A DNA stretch of 64,000 bases from Ktedonobacteria bacterium brp13 (GCA_015099395.1 AP024096.1:8815930-8879929), one strand, 5' to 3'; positions 51,447-60,375 are shown, numbered from the stretch's first letter. A program made the numbers and translations. The notes: generated by a model from the letters alone, not told the origin.

Positions 51447-51614
51447 CTATGCCTCCCTTCCAGTGGCTCGCCCATCAGCTTGCATGATGCATCCTAAAGG
51501 TACTGATCGTGATGATGACCACCCTTCGGCGTGTAAATCCACCATGGTCTGGCACCGCCGGTAGCTATCAGCGATTTGAGCATAGATGTATAATGCTGCA
51601 TGGAGTAGAAACAT
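51447..51614 (-). CDS. Small protein between HAD-like and HD genes (55 aa)
   Basis: ATG at 51614 with AGGAG at good distance. It opens MFLLHAALYIYAQIADSYRR with a hydrophobic start, then a mixed tail ending D-G-R-A-T-G-R-E-A. Its stop is two bases before the HD gene start and its start lies 21 bp after the HAD-like gene's stop, so all three are probably one transcript. Not recognised. Confidence 0.5.
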   Translation of the reverse strand: MFLLHAALYIYAQIADSYRRCQTMVDLHAEGWSSSRSVPLGCIMQADGRATGREA

Positions 51615-51634
51615 GTGAGTCTCCTCTTTGTATC

Positions 51635-52108
51635 TCACCTTACAGACAAAAGTGGAAAGGAACATATCTCCTCCAGATTCCTAATGGTATAGGTTGGCAT
51701 ACCTGTTTCATCATTGGGTTCCTCATGCATGAATTTTCCCTGCTTCACCCAGATGGTCATAGCCCCGTGGATATTCCCCCACCGAATGCCACGGATCACC
51801 CTATCATCAACAATGGCAACTTCTTGTGGAGGAAGTGCAAGGGTCGATAATGCTATCGTATACAAACGATCTTTGCCATTTTGGGCAAAGTGAATGGACG
51901 TAAAATATTTTTTGATATCATATGTTTGTAAAGCTTGCTGCCTCCTCTCAATATTTCCATCGCTCGCAAGTGAAACAATTGCTAGAATGTATTGTCTCGA
52001 AAGAATCTGCAAGACATTTTTTGTTTGAGGAAACAATGCTTGACTTTCACTATCGTAGAGCGTCCTGCCCCAGTCAAAAATAATTGCTCTGATCATTTCT
52101 GTTTTCAT
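51635..52108 (-). CDS. HAD-superfamily hydrolase-like protein (157 aa)
   Basis: Motif I is I-I-F-D-W-G-R-T-L (nucleophile Asp; the second Asp of D-x-D is replaced by Gly, seen in a subset of the family). Motif II is I-V-S-L-A-S-D, and the motif III/IV region has K-D-R-L and E-V-A-I-V-D-D-R-V-I-R-G. The start at 52108 (MKTEMIRAI) is chosen on GAAAGGACA. It could be a phosphatase; loss of the general acid Asp weakens that. Cargo of the Tn7-like transposon. Confidence 0.75.
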   Translation of the reverse strand: MKTEMIRAIIFDWGRTLYDSESQALFPQTKNVLQILSRQYILAIVSLASDGNIERRQQALQTYDIKKYFTSIHFAQNGKDRLYTIALSTLALPPQEVAIVDDRVIRGIRWGNIHGAMTIWVKQGKFMHEEPNDETGMPTYTIRNLEEICSFPLLSVR

Positions 52109-52266
52109 TGTCCTTTCACCGATGAGTATTACACAGGAAACCTCCTCAAATGTTTGATTAACAAGCACGTTTTTGCCTCATTGGACTCCCCACAGACCTC
52201 AGCGTCATATAGCGGGGTATCAGAATGCACAGACCAGGATTGACTTTTTTCTCTCGTACAGATAGG

Positions 52267-53778
52267 CTAGTTTCCTGTTCTGCCGACCAATTTCCAGTCA
52301 GCTCCGTGTAAACTCCATCGTCGTTCATTTCGTGAAGAACGCGTCGTCCGTGAAGGGTGAGTTGGAAACATAAGAAGGCTGGCTCCTTTTTTCGGTTGAA
52401 TACCACGCAATGCACCACACGTCGGGCATTCTACTTGAATACCTGGTACCTCTTGTAAACGTTCTGGTGTGAGTGCAATCTCACCGGCAAACGTGCAGTT
52501 TGGTTTTTTTGTTGATGACGCTTTTTGCGAAACCTCTCCTACGTGATCGCGCTCTGGTGCACGTTTCCCTACTGATCCTCTTTGGGGAAGCGTGTGCGCT
52601 GAGGAGGCTGATGATTCGACAGGACTAGACGACACCAATTCAGATGAAGGTGCTGGCTGAAGAGGCGAACCATGCATTCCAAGCAAACTCCACAAATGGT
52701 CACGGCTACTCTCAGTGTAGTGCAATTTTTGTTCAGCTGCATGTGCATCAGCAGCCATAATTTCACATTGGGCATTGGAAAGAGCATGAGCTTGTACGCG
52801 TGCCATGGTCAGTTGGAGATCGTTTGCGCGTAACGCACCCGCCACCGCACGTACCAGCCAATCTTTCAGGACACCCACACACCCAATACTGCGTTCATAG
52901 AAGTAGTACCAGTGATCGATGAGTTCTTGAAGATCCGCCTCTAAGGGTTGGTGCTGCAGAAGTTGAAGTAAGGCTCCTTGAAAAGCTTTCCGATCCGCTT
53001 CATGCTGAAACTGATAGCGAGGAAAATGAATATCATGTCCTCGACGTGCTGCCTGCCCGCTGAGGTTACGGAAATCGAGCAGTTCGTAGGTTCCGACCAG
53101 GACATGAACCACACCTGTCATATTGGTCATGGACTTGATCCAATCAAGCTGATCGATGAGCTTGGCACCGCTTGTGACCTTCATAAGATGTTGCGCTTCA
53201 TCGATAACGACAGCACGTACCCCGCGCCGCACTAACGCTTCTTCTAGAGCTTGACGCAGTTCAGGAGAGTCATTGAATTGTGCGACGCGTCCTTTGTTTC
53301 GGTTTTGTGTCTTTGTTTCCCAGGTCTGATCGACGTTAATATCAACGAGGCTCCATTGTTTGTAGGATGATTCGCCAAGCTGTGTGAGTGCCGCTCGGTA
53401 ATATGCAGCTCGATTGAAGGTCATACCATCAGGTGGAATGGCTTCCAACCTGAGGAGCGGATGCGGTGACTGAAAGGTGTTCGGTGAGGCACCTCTCCAC
53501 GGTGCCACACGGCCCGGTGTATCTGCTGAGCGAGTCAAAAGTTCAGTCGTGTGACGATTGAGTTGTTCAAGCATGGTGGATTTCCCTACCCCACTTGGAC
53601 CGTACACCAAGATGTGGGAAAATCCGGTTGGCTCCGCGATGGCTTGCATGAGTCGTGTATCAACGTCATGCAAGAGGGCATGCTTCACTGCATACATCTT
53701 AAAGGCCGAAAGTTTGGCTTGATTTTCCGGAGATAGCCATGCAAAAACATCCCGAGATGAAAACGTTTGATCCATCAT
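52267..53778 (-). CDS. tnsC: TnsC-type AAA+ transposition ATPase with long C-terminal extension (503 aa)
   Basis: AAA+ regulator of the Tn7-like element. Walker A is V-Y-G-P-S-G-V-G-K-S-T (about residues 58-68), Walker B A-V-V-I-D-E-A-Q-H (about 196-204), sensor V-L-V-G-T-Y-E-L. An unusual C-terminal region (about 340-503) is Ser/Pro-rich and ends in a possible zinc knuckle, V-E-C-P-T-C-G-A, and a basic tail. The ATG follows the TnsAB stop with no gap (TAGATG), with GAGGAGT as ribosome site inside the TnsAB end. With no TniQ/TnsD in the element, this extension may take part in target choice (inference). Confidence 0.9.
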   Translation of the reverse strand: MMDQTFSSRDVFAWLSPENQAKLSAFKMYAVKHALLHDVDTRLMQAIAEPTGFSHILVYGPSGVGKSTMLEQLNRHTTELLTRSADTPGRVAPWRGASPNTFQSPHPLLRLEAIPPDGMTFNRAAYYRAALTQLGESSYKQWSLVDINVDQTWETKTQNRNKGRVAQFNDSPELRQALEEALVRRGVRAVVIDEAQHLMKVTSGAKLIDQLDWIKSMTNMTGVVHVLVGTYELLDFRNLSGQAARRGHDIHFPRYQFQHEADRKAFQGALLQLLQHQPLEADLQELIDHWYYFYERSIGCVGVLKDWLVRAVAGALRANDLQLTMARVQAHALSNAQCEIMAADAHAAEQKLHYTESSRDHLWSLLGMHGSPLQPAPSSELVSSSPVESSASSAHTLPQRGSVGKRAPERDHVGEVSQKASSTKKPNCTFAGEIALTPERLQEVPGIQVECPTCGALRGIQPKKGASLLMFPTHPSRTTRSSRNERRWSLHGADWKLVGRTGN

Positions 53779-56493
53779 CTACCGATACTCCTCAAAGATT
53801 GGTAAGCTCGAAAGATCCACTGGACCAAAGACCTCAAAAGTTGCATCTGTCTCACCGTTTGGGTCCGAAGCGAGGGGTAGTGTTCCCAGAGTGATGGCAG
53901 CTGTTCCTTCGATGCCAGCTGTGATACTGTCGAGTACGACTTGTGCTTCTTGATCACGTAAGCGTTGCACGAGAACCCGCTCGTGCTCTTGCACATGCGC
54001 CAAAAAGTCTGCGAGCCGTCCTGGCGTGATAGACACAGCCCGATGGTTCATACGAGCTTGTTGACGCAGGACCTCAGTCACCAATGTCAATTCTTTTTCT
54101 GAGTGTCCTACAAAAGCGGCGTAGTACTGGCTACGGCAGGGCACCCACTGATCTTGTACATAGGCATAGATCACACCGATGTTGAAAGGATCGTAGCGAA
54201 TGGGCACCTGCGTTCGCTCAATTTCTGGATGTCGAAGTGCATCATGCCAGTAGAAAAGATAATGAAGCTTGATGCCTTGCCCTGGAATCACTTTTGCAGT
54301 CTTTTTGCGTGGAGTAGGCAATGTTGCCATCAAGAAATCCTCATCATAGGAGATATGGCGATGTGATCGCTCTCCTCCCAATTCCAGCCCAGTCACATAG
54401 GCTTCACGTGGTGTCACCCCGAGTGTTTCATGAGGAGTCTGATCATACACCTGATATGCCCATTCACAGAGATAGTGGTAGAGATCGCTCAATTGCCAGA
54501 CAGCATGACGCTTTGGATCAACGGCCTTTGTCATCATTCGTGGCTGTTTGGTTGCCTGTGTGTTTCCGTGCAAATTGTGGATGAACTCGGTGTTTGTGGT
54601 TCCAAACAAACGTTCGATAACCGATCCAAAACGTGGTTGAGCTCCAGGACGGGTCTTTTTCGTACAACCATAGCGTGCCACCATGCTTTCAAAGTAGATA
54701 CTTTGAAATTCCGCCCCTCCATCAACGACGAGTGTTTGTGGCAGGCGCTGATGTCGCCGCACACAGATACGCAATGCCATCATACAAGAACGATATGATG
54801 GAGGATCAAATGAGAGGTAGCAGGCGAGAACGCGTCGAGAGAAAGCATCAACAGCAAACGTCAGCCACGGCCGGCCCAGAGGACGATTGGCAGATGTACG
54901 CAGTTCGATATCCAACTCTGTGTGATCCAGATGGACGATCTCCCAGGGTCTATCTCCATGTCGAGGCGTCGTATGCGTCAATTCCCAATACCACGGTTGC
55001 TCTCGGTAGGCTGCGCGTTTTCCTTTGCGGCTTTTTGTCTGTTCCGGTCCTCGGCGTTGGTGCAATCGACGATAAAACGTACGCTCTGAGAGCGCGACCG
55101 TCTTTCTGCGCTCGCACTCTTGAGCGTACGCATGGTAGACAGCGCGCGCATGGGGTTGTGTCGGCTGTTCAAAATGCTCAACGATGAATGTATCCATCAG
55201 TTCAAGAGCATCCTGGGGAGCCCTAAGGGTCCGGTTCCCGCTCCGTGCCGTTCGTGGAAGCAAACCGACATAGCCAATTCCATATTTGGTTTCAGCTTCT
55301 TGGAAACGTGCTGCCCAGAAACGTAAAGTACGTGCTGATACCGTTTGGACGGTAGAAATACTCTGAGCATTCAACGCCAGATAGCGCTCGGTTGCGATTT
55401 CTAAGTCACGCTCAGAGGCTCCACCAAACGCCCGTTGAGCCTCGGGATGCAAGGAAGACAAGTGAGGTGAAATCGGTAGGCGGGGCACGGTGATTTTGCT
55501 TGTATCAATGAGATGCAAAAAAGTAGTGAGCGGAATCTCCACGAATGATCCCGCTTCAGGCTGTAACGTGGCAGTCGTCTGTCCCAGATTGAGCAGGGTA
55601 AAGATACGCCCGTCCCAGAGAACGCGCATATTGGCAGTCAGGACGAGTTGCTGTGAGAGCCGATCTCCTACGCGAGCGGAGGCAAGAGTGGGTGGTTTCG
55701 CAAGGAGCAGAGCATGAGCTTCTGCGGTGGCTCGGTTGGGATAGAGACGAACAGCTTCATGCTCAATGAGTGGAGCCGCAGAGAGATCGACGTAGAGGAG
55801 TGAGCGAGTCAAGAGCGTGAACACCACATCTAATGAGGTCTGAGGAGCAGAGCGTGCGAGCACGGCAAGAGAGAGCCCTGGCGCACGACGAACCGCGTCG
55901 ATGATTGATTGGGCTGTCCCTTTCTCTACTTCTGGAGCCCAACAGTAGTCATCCAAGAAGATGAGATTACGAATGGTTTGTGGGGAGATATGCGCAGAGG
56001 AGCGGACACGATAGCGTAACCCAAGAGGAGCCGCTGCCTCTTCTCCAGGCGGGCAGCACCACTGGCCTTGGTCGTTCCGTTGATACCGGTAGGGCTGTGA
56101 AATGGCAAGTTCAAGCAGTTTCTCTTCCGGTTTCCATTCTTCCAACCATACACCATCTGGTGTGAAAACAAGGAAGTCGGGAGTATGTGTCACCGTCGTT
56201 TTGCGCCCAGATTTGGACAGATAGGTGATGCCAAGTTGCAGAGGCTGATCGTAGTACTCTAATACCTGAGCATCATGTTCCATGCTGTAAATGGCCCACA
56301 ATTCCACTTTGTGGCTTTCGAACTGAATAGTACACCCCATTTTGCGTGAAGCGTAGGCTCCGCTCACATTGTTGGCTCGTGATCCCACGCGTCGGACTGG
56401 GCGAGAGGAACGGATAGAAGTTAAGAGCTGACACGTTTGAGGAGAAAAATGAAGAGATCGACACCAGTCTTGAAATTGTGTGGCTGTGAGCAT
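53779..56493 (-). CDS. tnsAB: TnsA-TnsB fusion transposase (904 aa)
   Basis: Residues about 1-190 form a TnsA-type endonuclease: E-L-W-A-I-Y-S-M-E-H-D with a Glu, H-T-P-D-F-L-V (Asp) and L-E-E-W-K-P (Glu-x-Lys), plus a TnsA C-terminal helix-turn-helix region. From about 330 it is TnsB: DNA-binding domains, then DDE residues in V-H-L-D-H-T-E-L-D, L-V-V-D-G-G-A-E-F and G-S-V-I-E-R-L-F. Both strands could therefore be cut, giving cut-and-paste movement. Such fusions are known in some Tn7-like and CAST elements. The start at 56493 has GAGG six bases upstream, and the gene reads inward from the right end. Confidence 0.92.
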   Translation of the reverse strand: MLTATQFQDWCRSLHFSPQTCQLLTSIRSSRPVRRVGSRANNVSGAYASRKMGCTIQFESHKVELWAIYSMEHDAQVLEYYDQPLQLGITYLSKSGRKTTVTHTPDFLVFTPDGVWLEEWKPEEKLLELAISQPYRYQRNDQGQWCCPPGEEAAAPLGLRYRVRSSAHISPQTIRNLIFLDDYCWAPEVEKGTAQSIIDAVRRAPGLSLAVLARSAPQTSLDVVFTLLTRSLLYVDLSAAPLIEHEAVRLYPNRATAEAHALLLAKPPTLASARVGDRLSQQLVLTANMRVLWDGRIFTLLNLGQTTATLQPEAGSFVEIPLTTFLHLIDTSKITVPRLPISPHLSSLHPEAQRAFGGASERDLEIATERYLALNAQSISTVQTVSARTLRFWAARFQEAETKYGIGYVGLLPRTARSGNRTLRAPQDALELMDTFIVEHFEQPTQPHARAVYHAYAQECERRKTVALSERTFYRRLHQRRGPEQTKSRKGKRAAYREQPWYWELTHTTPRHGDRPWEIVHLDHTELDIELRTSANRPLGRPWLTFAVDAFSRRVLACYLSFDPPSYRSCMMALRICVRRHQRLPQTLVVDGGAEFQSIYFESMVARYGCTKKTRPGAQPRFGSVIERLFGTTNTEFIHNLHGNTQATKQPRMMTKAVDPKRHAVWQLSDLYHYLCEWAYQVYDQTPHETLGVTPREAYVTGLELGGERSHRHISYDEDFLMATLPTPRKKTAKVIPGQGIKLHYLFYWHDALRHPEIERTQVPIRYDPFNIGVIYAYVQDQWVPCRSQYYAAFVGHSEKELTLVTEVLRQQARMNHRAVSITPGRLADFLAHVQEHERVLVQRLRDQEAQVVLDSITAGIEGTAAITLGTLPLASDPNGETDATFEVFGPVDLSSLPIFEEYR

Positions 56494-56589
56494 ACGTTAC
56501 CTCACGATCAACAAATTTCGGACTGGACAACTATTGTCCAGTGTTTCCCTAAGGCGAGCATACCTGATGAGAAATGAAAAAGCAAGCTA

Positions 56590-56826
56590 TTGACCCAAAG
56601 ATTTGCCGTATTGCCAGAAAGGTTTGCCACGAGAAGATTTTTATGGGAGAAAAGATGAGAAAACGGGGGCAAAATGAGCTTGCATCACTCATGGCAATGG
56701 TATGATGCCATTCTCGATACGACGGCAAATCTTTCTGACAACGAGATCAGAGTACATATCTTACTTCCCGCTTACTGAGCGGCAAACCTTTCTGACAATT
56801 GTGTCATACCTTTGTGGCAAAGCACA
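56590..56826 (-). repeat. Right end of the Tn7-like transposon with repeated TnsB-binding motifs
   Basis: Five copies of a 20-bp motif, TTGnCAGAAAGGTTTGCCGC or complement: 56590-56609 and 56611-56630 in tandem, then inverted at 56722-56741, 56779-56798 and the terminal 56808-56826. The terminal copy ends in ACA next to the ATTAC duplication. Confidence 0.88.
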
Positions 56827-56831
56827 ATTAC

Positions 56832-57149
56832 GAACGCTTACGTGGATGAAAAGACGCTTACGTAACGTTGTGCACTCCCCATAAGGTGACCCCTTCGCTT
56901 AGGTTAACAACCCGATTCGATTACATTCAACATTACGGTATGTTAGGCCTAGTAGCATTTGAACAGGCAAACGATGTATCGATGAGCTAATCTCCAAGTT
57001 TGGAGACTCCATTTTTTTCGGGCCAAGTCCACTCGACATGTGTTTGACAAAAAAGTATGTCTTGCTTTTAACGCATATAATAAGTTAAGATCTACTTATA
57101 TAGAACCAATGATAGAAACAAACTTGAAGAGTCAAAGGAGGTTATAACA
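56832..57149. other. Right flank of the Tn7-like insertion and leader of the next gene
   Basis: Begins with GAACGCTTACGTGGATGAAA and CGCTTACGTAACGTTG, continuing the ACGT-rich cluster seen left of the transposon. The remainder becomes AT-rich, has a short dyad, CTCCAAGTTTGGAG (56991-57004), and leads to a good ribosome site (AAAGGAGGT) before 57150. No gene seen. Confidence 0.5.
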
Positions 57150-57653
57150 TTGAAGTTATCTATTCTTTATCAATGGTTGCTTTGCCTTGGAGGAATCATT
57201 GTGATTCTTTGGGGTCTCTATCAATGTTATCCCATTATCTCAACAGGAACACTCGTTACGAGCGGACCTTCAGTTGCGTACTACTTCACAAGATTGTCTT
57301 ACCTCCCATTCTCCAGCCTTGTTTTTTTTGCAATCCTTTATGTTGGATTAGGATATATCGGTATTGGCGTGTTATTGCTAGGATTGAGTACGTTGCGTGT
57401 CGGTATCGCGTATTGTGGCATACACATAGCTCTATGGATTAGTGCCATTGCTCTTTGGTATCATTTTGCTTTTCTTTCTGGGACTGGTGTCTATAACAAT
57501 CTTTGGCCTTTCCATACATCACCGATGACCCTTTTACCCTGGCTTGGAGGAGCATTACTTTGCTCTTTCATCCTTACTGGCCTGCATGGTCGCATCAATC
57601 GTTTCCTTCATCAGCTATTTGCATCAATATCATCAGTTGGAAAACATGCTTGA
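57150..57653 (+). CDS. AT-rich four-helix membrane protein (167 aa)
   Basis: The TTG start at 57150 is supported by AAAGGAGGT (57135-57142). Four hydrophobic segments at about residues 5-25, 50-75, 80-105 and 125-145, with few charges, indicate an integral membrane protein (L-L-C-L-G-G-I-I-V-I-L-W-G-L-Y near the N-terminus; S-L-V-F-F-A-I-L-Y-V-G in the second). No conserved family was recognised. Base composition and TTG start differ from neighbours. Confidence 0.65.
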   Translation: MKLSILYQWLLCLGGIIVILWGLYQCYPIISTGTLVTSGPSVAYYFTRLSYLPFSSLVFFAILYVGLGYIGIGVLLLGLSTLRVGIAYCGIHIALWISAIALWYHFAFLSGTGVYNNLWPFHTSPMTLLPWLGGALLCSFILTGLHGRINRFLHQLFASISSVGKHA

Positions 57654-57944
57654 GACTCCTCTGAAAATAGGAGGAGGGTAAGACATTTTCATGGACGCTG
57701 GTGCGCGATAGCGCATGAATTACTGGTGGGCAACCTTGAACTGACTAACAAGCTCAACAGAAGCTAGGGCGGCGAAGCGCGAGGTACGTGTTTTCGCTGT
57801 CTTTCTTCCTTCATCGCCCGAACCAAACGATTCGTCACTTGCTCCTATTCCCCCTCTCTTGCCAGAGATGAAAAACGCTCGCCCACATCTATCGGCAACA
57901 TTGACGTAACCTATTATTCTTTTTCAGATATTATTAATTTTTGT
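57654..57944. other. Gene-free spacer before the IS200/IS605 element
   Basis: Includes a weak hairpin right after the membrane-protein stop (CTCCT…AGGAG, 57656-57676), perhaps its terminator. Nothing else recognised. Confidence 0.4.
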
Positions 57945-58064
57945 CTTGACACATGGAACCCGCCGCAAGCCGTTGCGGTTTTAACCCAGGCGGATAGGCG
58001 GGTTTCTCGTGGGTTTTAGCTCTTGCTTGTTGTAATACTGTCTTATTTGGTGTAGAACACAACT

Positions 58065-58475
58065 ATGGAAAAGACGAGTACATTCCAATATCAACGCGAC
58101 GAGCACCGTGTACACCTTATTGTGTACCATCTCATCTGGTGTCCTCGTCGCCGCAAAGCCATTCTTACGGGCGCGATCAAAGAGCGATGCCAGCAGCTCA
58201 TAGAGGAGAAATGTCAGGAGAAAGGTTGGAACATTCTCACTCTGGCAATTCAGCCCGATCATATTCATCTCTTTGTCCGTGTCTGGCCTTCTGATAGTGC
58301 GGCTGAAGTGGTCAAAGAACTTAAGGGCATCACCTCGTTTTTCTTGCGCAAAGAGTTCACGTCCATCTTGAAGAAGTTGCCTTCAACCTGGACCCGTTCC
58401 TACTTTGCCAGCACGGCAGGAACGGTCAGCGCGGAAACTATTCAACGCTCTATTGATGCACAAAAAGGCGTCTAA
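58065..58475 (+). CDS. tnpA: TnpA Y1 transposase, catalytic tyrosine apparently lost (136 aa)
   Basis: HUH single-strand transposase of the IS200 type: R-V-H-L-I-V-Y-H-L-I-W-C-P at the N-terminus, the HUH metal site Q-P-D-H-I-H-L-F, and the S-Y-F-A-S-T-A-G-T-V core. In the last helix the usual V-x-x-Y-I-x-x-Q is here I-Q-R-S-I-D-A-Q, so the attacking Tyr is replaced by Ser (TCT instead of TAT, about 58448-58450). It is likely unable to cut DNA, so the element would depend on another TnpA. Confidence 0.85.
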   Translation: MEKTSTFQYQRDEHRVHLIVYHLIWCPRRRKAILTGAIKERCQQLIEEKCQEKGWNILTLAIQPDHIHLFVRVWPSDSAAEVVKELKGITSFFLRKEFTSILKKLPSTWTRSYFASTAGTVSAETIQRSIDAQKGV

Positions 58476-58499
58476 CTGAGAAGAAAGGAGGCACCCATT

Positions 58500-60023
58500 A
58501 TGGCAAAAGCCAGCAAAACCATCAAGCAAACGATGCAGTATCCGCAGCAGTATGCGGCCTGGTTCTCGGCAACTCAGAGGCTTTTTAACCAGGTGGCTGC
58601 CTTCTACTTCGAGGTGATCCAGGCCCATGAAAAGGTGCTCTCGCTCTCCTCTCAAAAAGCATTGAACGCTCTTGAGACGCTCACCCATGCGACCGACCAG
58701 AACACCCATCCGGTGATGCCTCTCGACGCGATTGCCCCCAATATTCCCTCGATGTTCCGTAGGGCTGCCATTCATGCTGCTCTCGGTTCAGCTCGCTTGT
58801 TTTCCACCACCTTGAAAAAGTGGCGTGGACGCAAAGAGAAGGCTGAGGCCAGGAAGAAGCGTTTCACCGAGCGTCCACCTGTCCCACCTCGCACCTGGAA
58901 TCGCTCGACGACGTTGTATGCAGGGCAATGGAAGGAACGAACCGAGACGCACATCCTGCTCAAACTCTGGACGGGAAGCTGTTGGAGCTGGGTGAAGGTC
59001 CATCTCTTGAGCAGGGATATCCCTGATGGATACGAGATCGGCAGCCCCTCACTGGTTCGTCATGGATCTGGGTGGCACTTGCATACGCCCATCGAAAAGA
59101 CCTTCACCAGCCCTGCAAAGGTGGTGGAGCAACTCACAACGAGAGAGACGCGCATCTGCGCCGTCGATCTCAATCTCGATCATCATCTCGCCGTGTGTAC
59201 CATCCAAAATGCTGAAGGTTCGACCCTTGCCACCAAATTCATACGTGGTGGCAAAGCGGTAAACGGCTTTAGGAAGAAGCAGCTTGGACGTATTGCACGT
59301 AACAGGAGCAAGACCGGTATTCTGGCTGAGGGCCAACAGGATAACACAGCTTTGTGGGCAAAGATCCGACACGTGGACGAGCAGGTGGCTCATCTGGTCA
59401 GTGCGCGTATCGTGCAGTTTGCTGCACAACACGGGGCGAGTATCCTCGTCTTTGAGCACCTCGGCAATCTCACACCACAGAAGGGCAAATACAGCCGGAG
59501 AAGTAACGCGAAACGGGCATACTGGATGAAGGGACGCATCTTCAAATACGCGAAGTACAAAGCCTGGCACGAGGGGATCATCACGAGTCGTGTGAGCCCC
59601 AGGAATACCAGCAAAGAATGCGCCCGTTGTCATGGCCTCATCGCACGCTACGACGCCAAACACGCCACAGAAGGCTACACGCCTGGGACGCCTCTGCCCT
59701 TTTGCCCTCACTGTGGAATGCGCGGAAATGCCGATAGGAATGCCTCGCTGGTCATCGGTCAGCGATTGCTTGCACGGTTTCAGAAACACCAGAAGAAACA
59801 TCAGGAAAAGCCTTCAACTCCTCGGCTGCTTGCAGCCGAGAGGGATGAGAAACCATCAGGTGTTACCATTTCCCATGATGCCAACAGCGCGAAGAGTCCA
59901 TCCACCAAACGCGCACGAAGGCGAGGAATTGGTAAAGGGCATGGCACCGCCCACGAGGAACGCGCAGGGATGGTGGCGCACCTCGGCTCTATTCCTACCC
60001 AACTACGGTTATTCAGCGAGTAG
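58500..60023 (+). CDS. tnpB: TnpB RNA-guided nuclease (507 aa)
   Basis: Ancestor-type of Cas12 nucleases. RuvC motifs: Asp in C-A-V-D-L-N-L-D-H-H, Glu in I-L-V-F-E-H-L-G-N-L, and Asp in R-G-N-A-D-R-N-A-S. The zinc finger is C-A-R-C…C-P-H-C-G. The N-terminal wedge/REC region covers about residues 1-190. The C-terminal tail after the last motif is unusually long (about 80 residues, basic). AAAGGAGG precedes the ATG. All nuclease residues are kept even though TnpA looks dead. Confidence 0.92.
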   Translation: MAKASKTIKQTMQYPQQYAAWFSATQRLFNQVAAFYFEVIQAHEKVLSLSSQKALNALETLTHATDQNTHPVMPLDAIAPNIPSMFRRAAIHAALGSARLFSTTLKKWRGRKEKAEARKKRFTERPPVPPRTWNRSTTLYAGQWKERTETHILLKLWTGSCWSWVKVHLLSRDIPDGYEIGSPSLVRHGSGWHLHTPIEKTFTSPAKVVEQLTTRETRICAVDLNLDHHLAVCTIQNAEGSTLATKFIRGGKAVNGFRKKQLGRIARNRSKTGILAEGQQDNTALWAKIRHVDEQVAHLVSARIVQFAAQHGASILVFEHLGNLTPQKGKYSRRSNAKRAYWMKGRIFKYAKYKAWHEGIITSRVSPRNTSKECARCHGLIARYDAKHATEGYTPGTPLPFCPHCGMRGNADRNASLVIGQRLLARFQKHQKKHQEKPSTPRLLAAERDEKPSGVTISHDANSAKSPSTKRARRRGIGKGHGTAHEERAGMVAHLGSIPTQLRLFSE

Positions 60024-60103
60024 TCTCTACGAGACAAATACTCAGAGAACCGACTACGGAGGAGTGGAAGAAGCCGCCGTCCCTTTAGGGCGTGCGGAGT
60101 GTC
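60024..60103 (+). ncRNA. Possible 3' scaffold of the TnpB guide (omega) RNA
   Basis: In IS605-type elements the guide RNA covers the 3' end of tnpB and the right end, with the guide read from flanking DNA. This stretch has the hairpins expected there (CTCTACGAGAC at 60027-60037; the CCCTTTAGGG stem region). The guide would start just past the right end, near 60104-60116. Placement is by analogy only. Confidence 0.35.
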
Positions 60104-60288
60104 ACACATGGAACCATATAGGTAATATTGTGTCATTCACTCTTAAATGATTTTTTACCTCTTTAATAGAATCCCGAAAATTTTGAATAAAATATATTGA
60201 CTCGGAAACGGTTCAAGGAGGGCTTTCTTCATATCTTCCTGTCTCTATTGAGAACCTTAAGCTCCATGCCTAAGACGAATGGAAACAA

Positions 60289-60324
60289 ACAGTGGACATA
60301 ACAGTGGACATAACAGTGGACATC
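60289..60324 (+). repeat. Three tandem 12-bp repeats
   Basis: ACAGTGGACATA in two exact copies plus a third with one change, 52 bp upstream of the MFS gene. Possibly activator sites or simple slippage. Confidence 0.7.
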
Positions 60325-60375
60325 GATTGCACGTTCTGAGCCACAGAAAAAGCAGAAAGAAACAGAGGTTTTTTC

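Larger units (their letters stand above)
28005..56826. mobile_element. Complete Tn7-like transposon (28.8 kb) with 5-bp target duplication
   Basis: Both ends begin TGTGCTTTGCCACAAAGGT (28005-28023 and, inverted, 56808-56826). ATTAC is duplicated immediately outside (28000-28004 and 56827-56831), the 5-bp duplication typical of Tn7 relatives. Further copies of a TTGnCAGAAAGGTTTGCCrC motif follow inside each end. TnsA-TnsB fusion and TnsC genes lie next to the right end and read inward. Excluding the nested 22.8-kb Tn3-type transposon, the element is only about 6 kb and encodes TnsAB, TnsC, a HAD-like hydrolase, a 55-aa protein and an HD-domain protein. No TniQ/TnsD was found. Confidence 0.92.
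57949..60115 (+). mobile_element. IS200/IS605-family element (TnpA plus TnpB)
   Basis: The left end shows a nested subterminal hairpin (57957-57964 pairs with 57997-58004; inner CCGCAA/TTGCGG). The right end has an imperfect hairpin around CCCTTTAGGG (60080-60089). The 12-bp word ACACATGGAACC occurs at both borders (57949-57960 and 60104-60115), so exact end points are uncertain by that length. No terminal inverted repeats, as expected for the family. Confidence 0.82.

Noticed and set aside
28005..56826. CRISPR-associated transposon (CAST)
   Set aside because: No cas genes, no CRISPR array and no tniQ were found in the element, including the nested parts.
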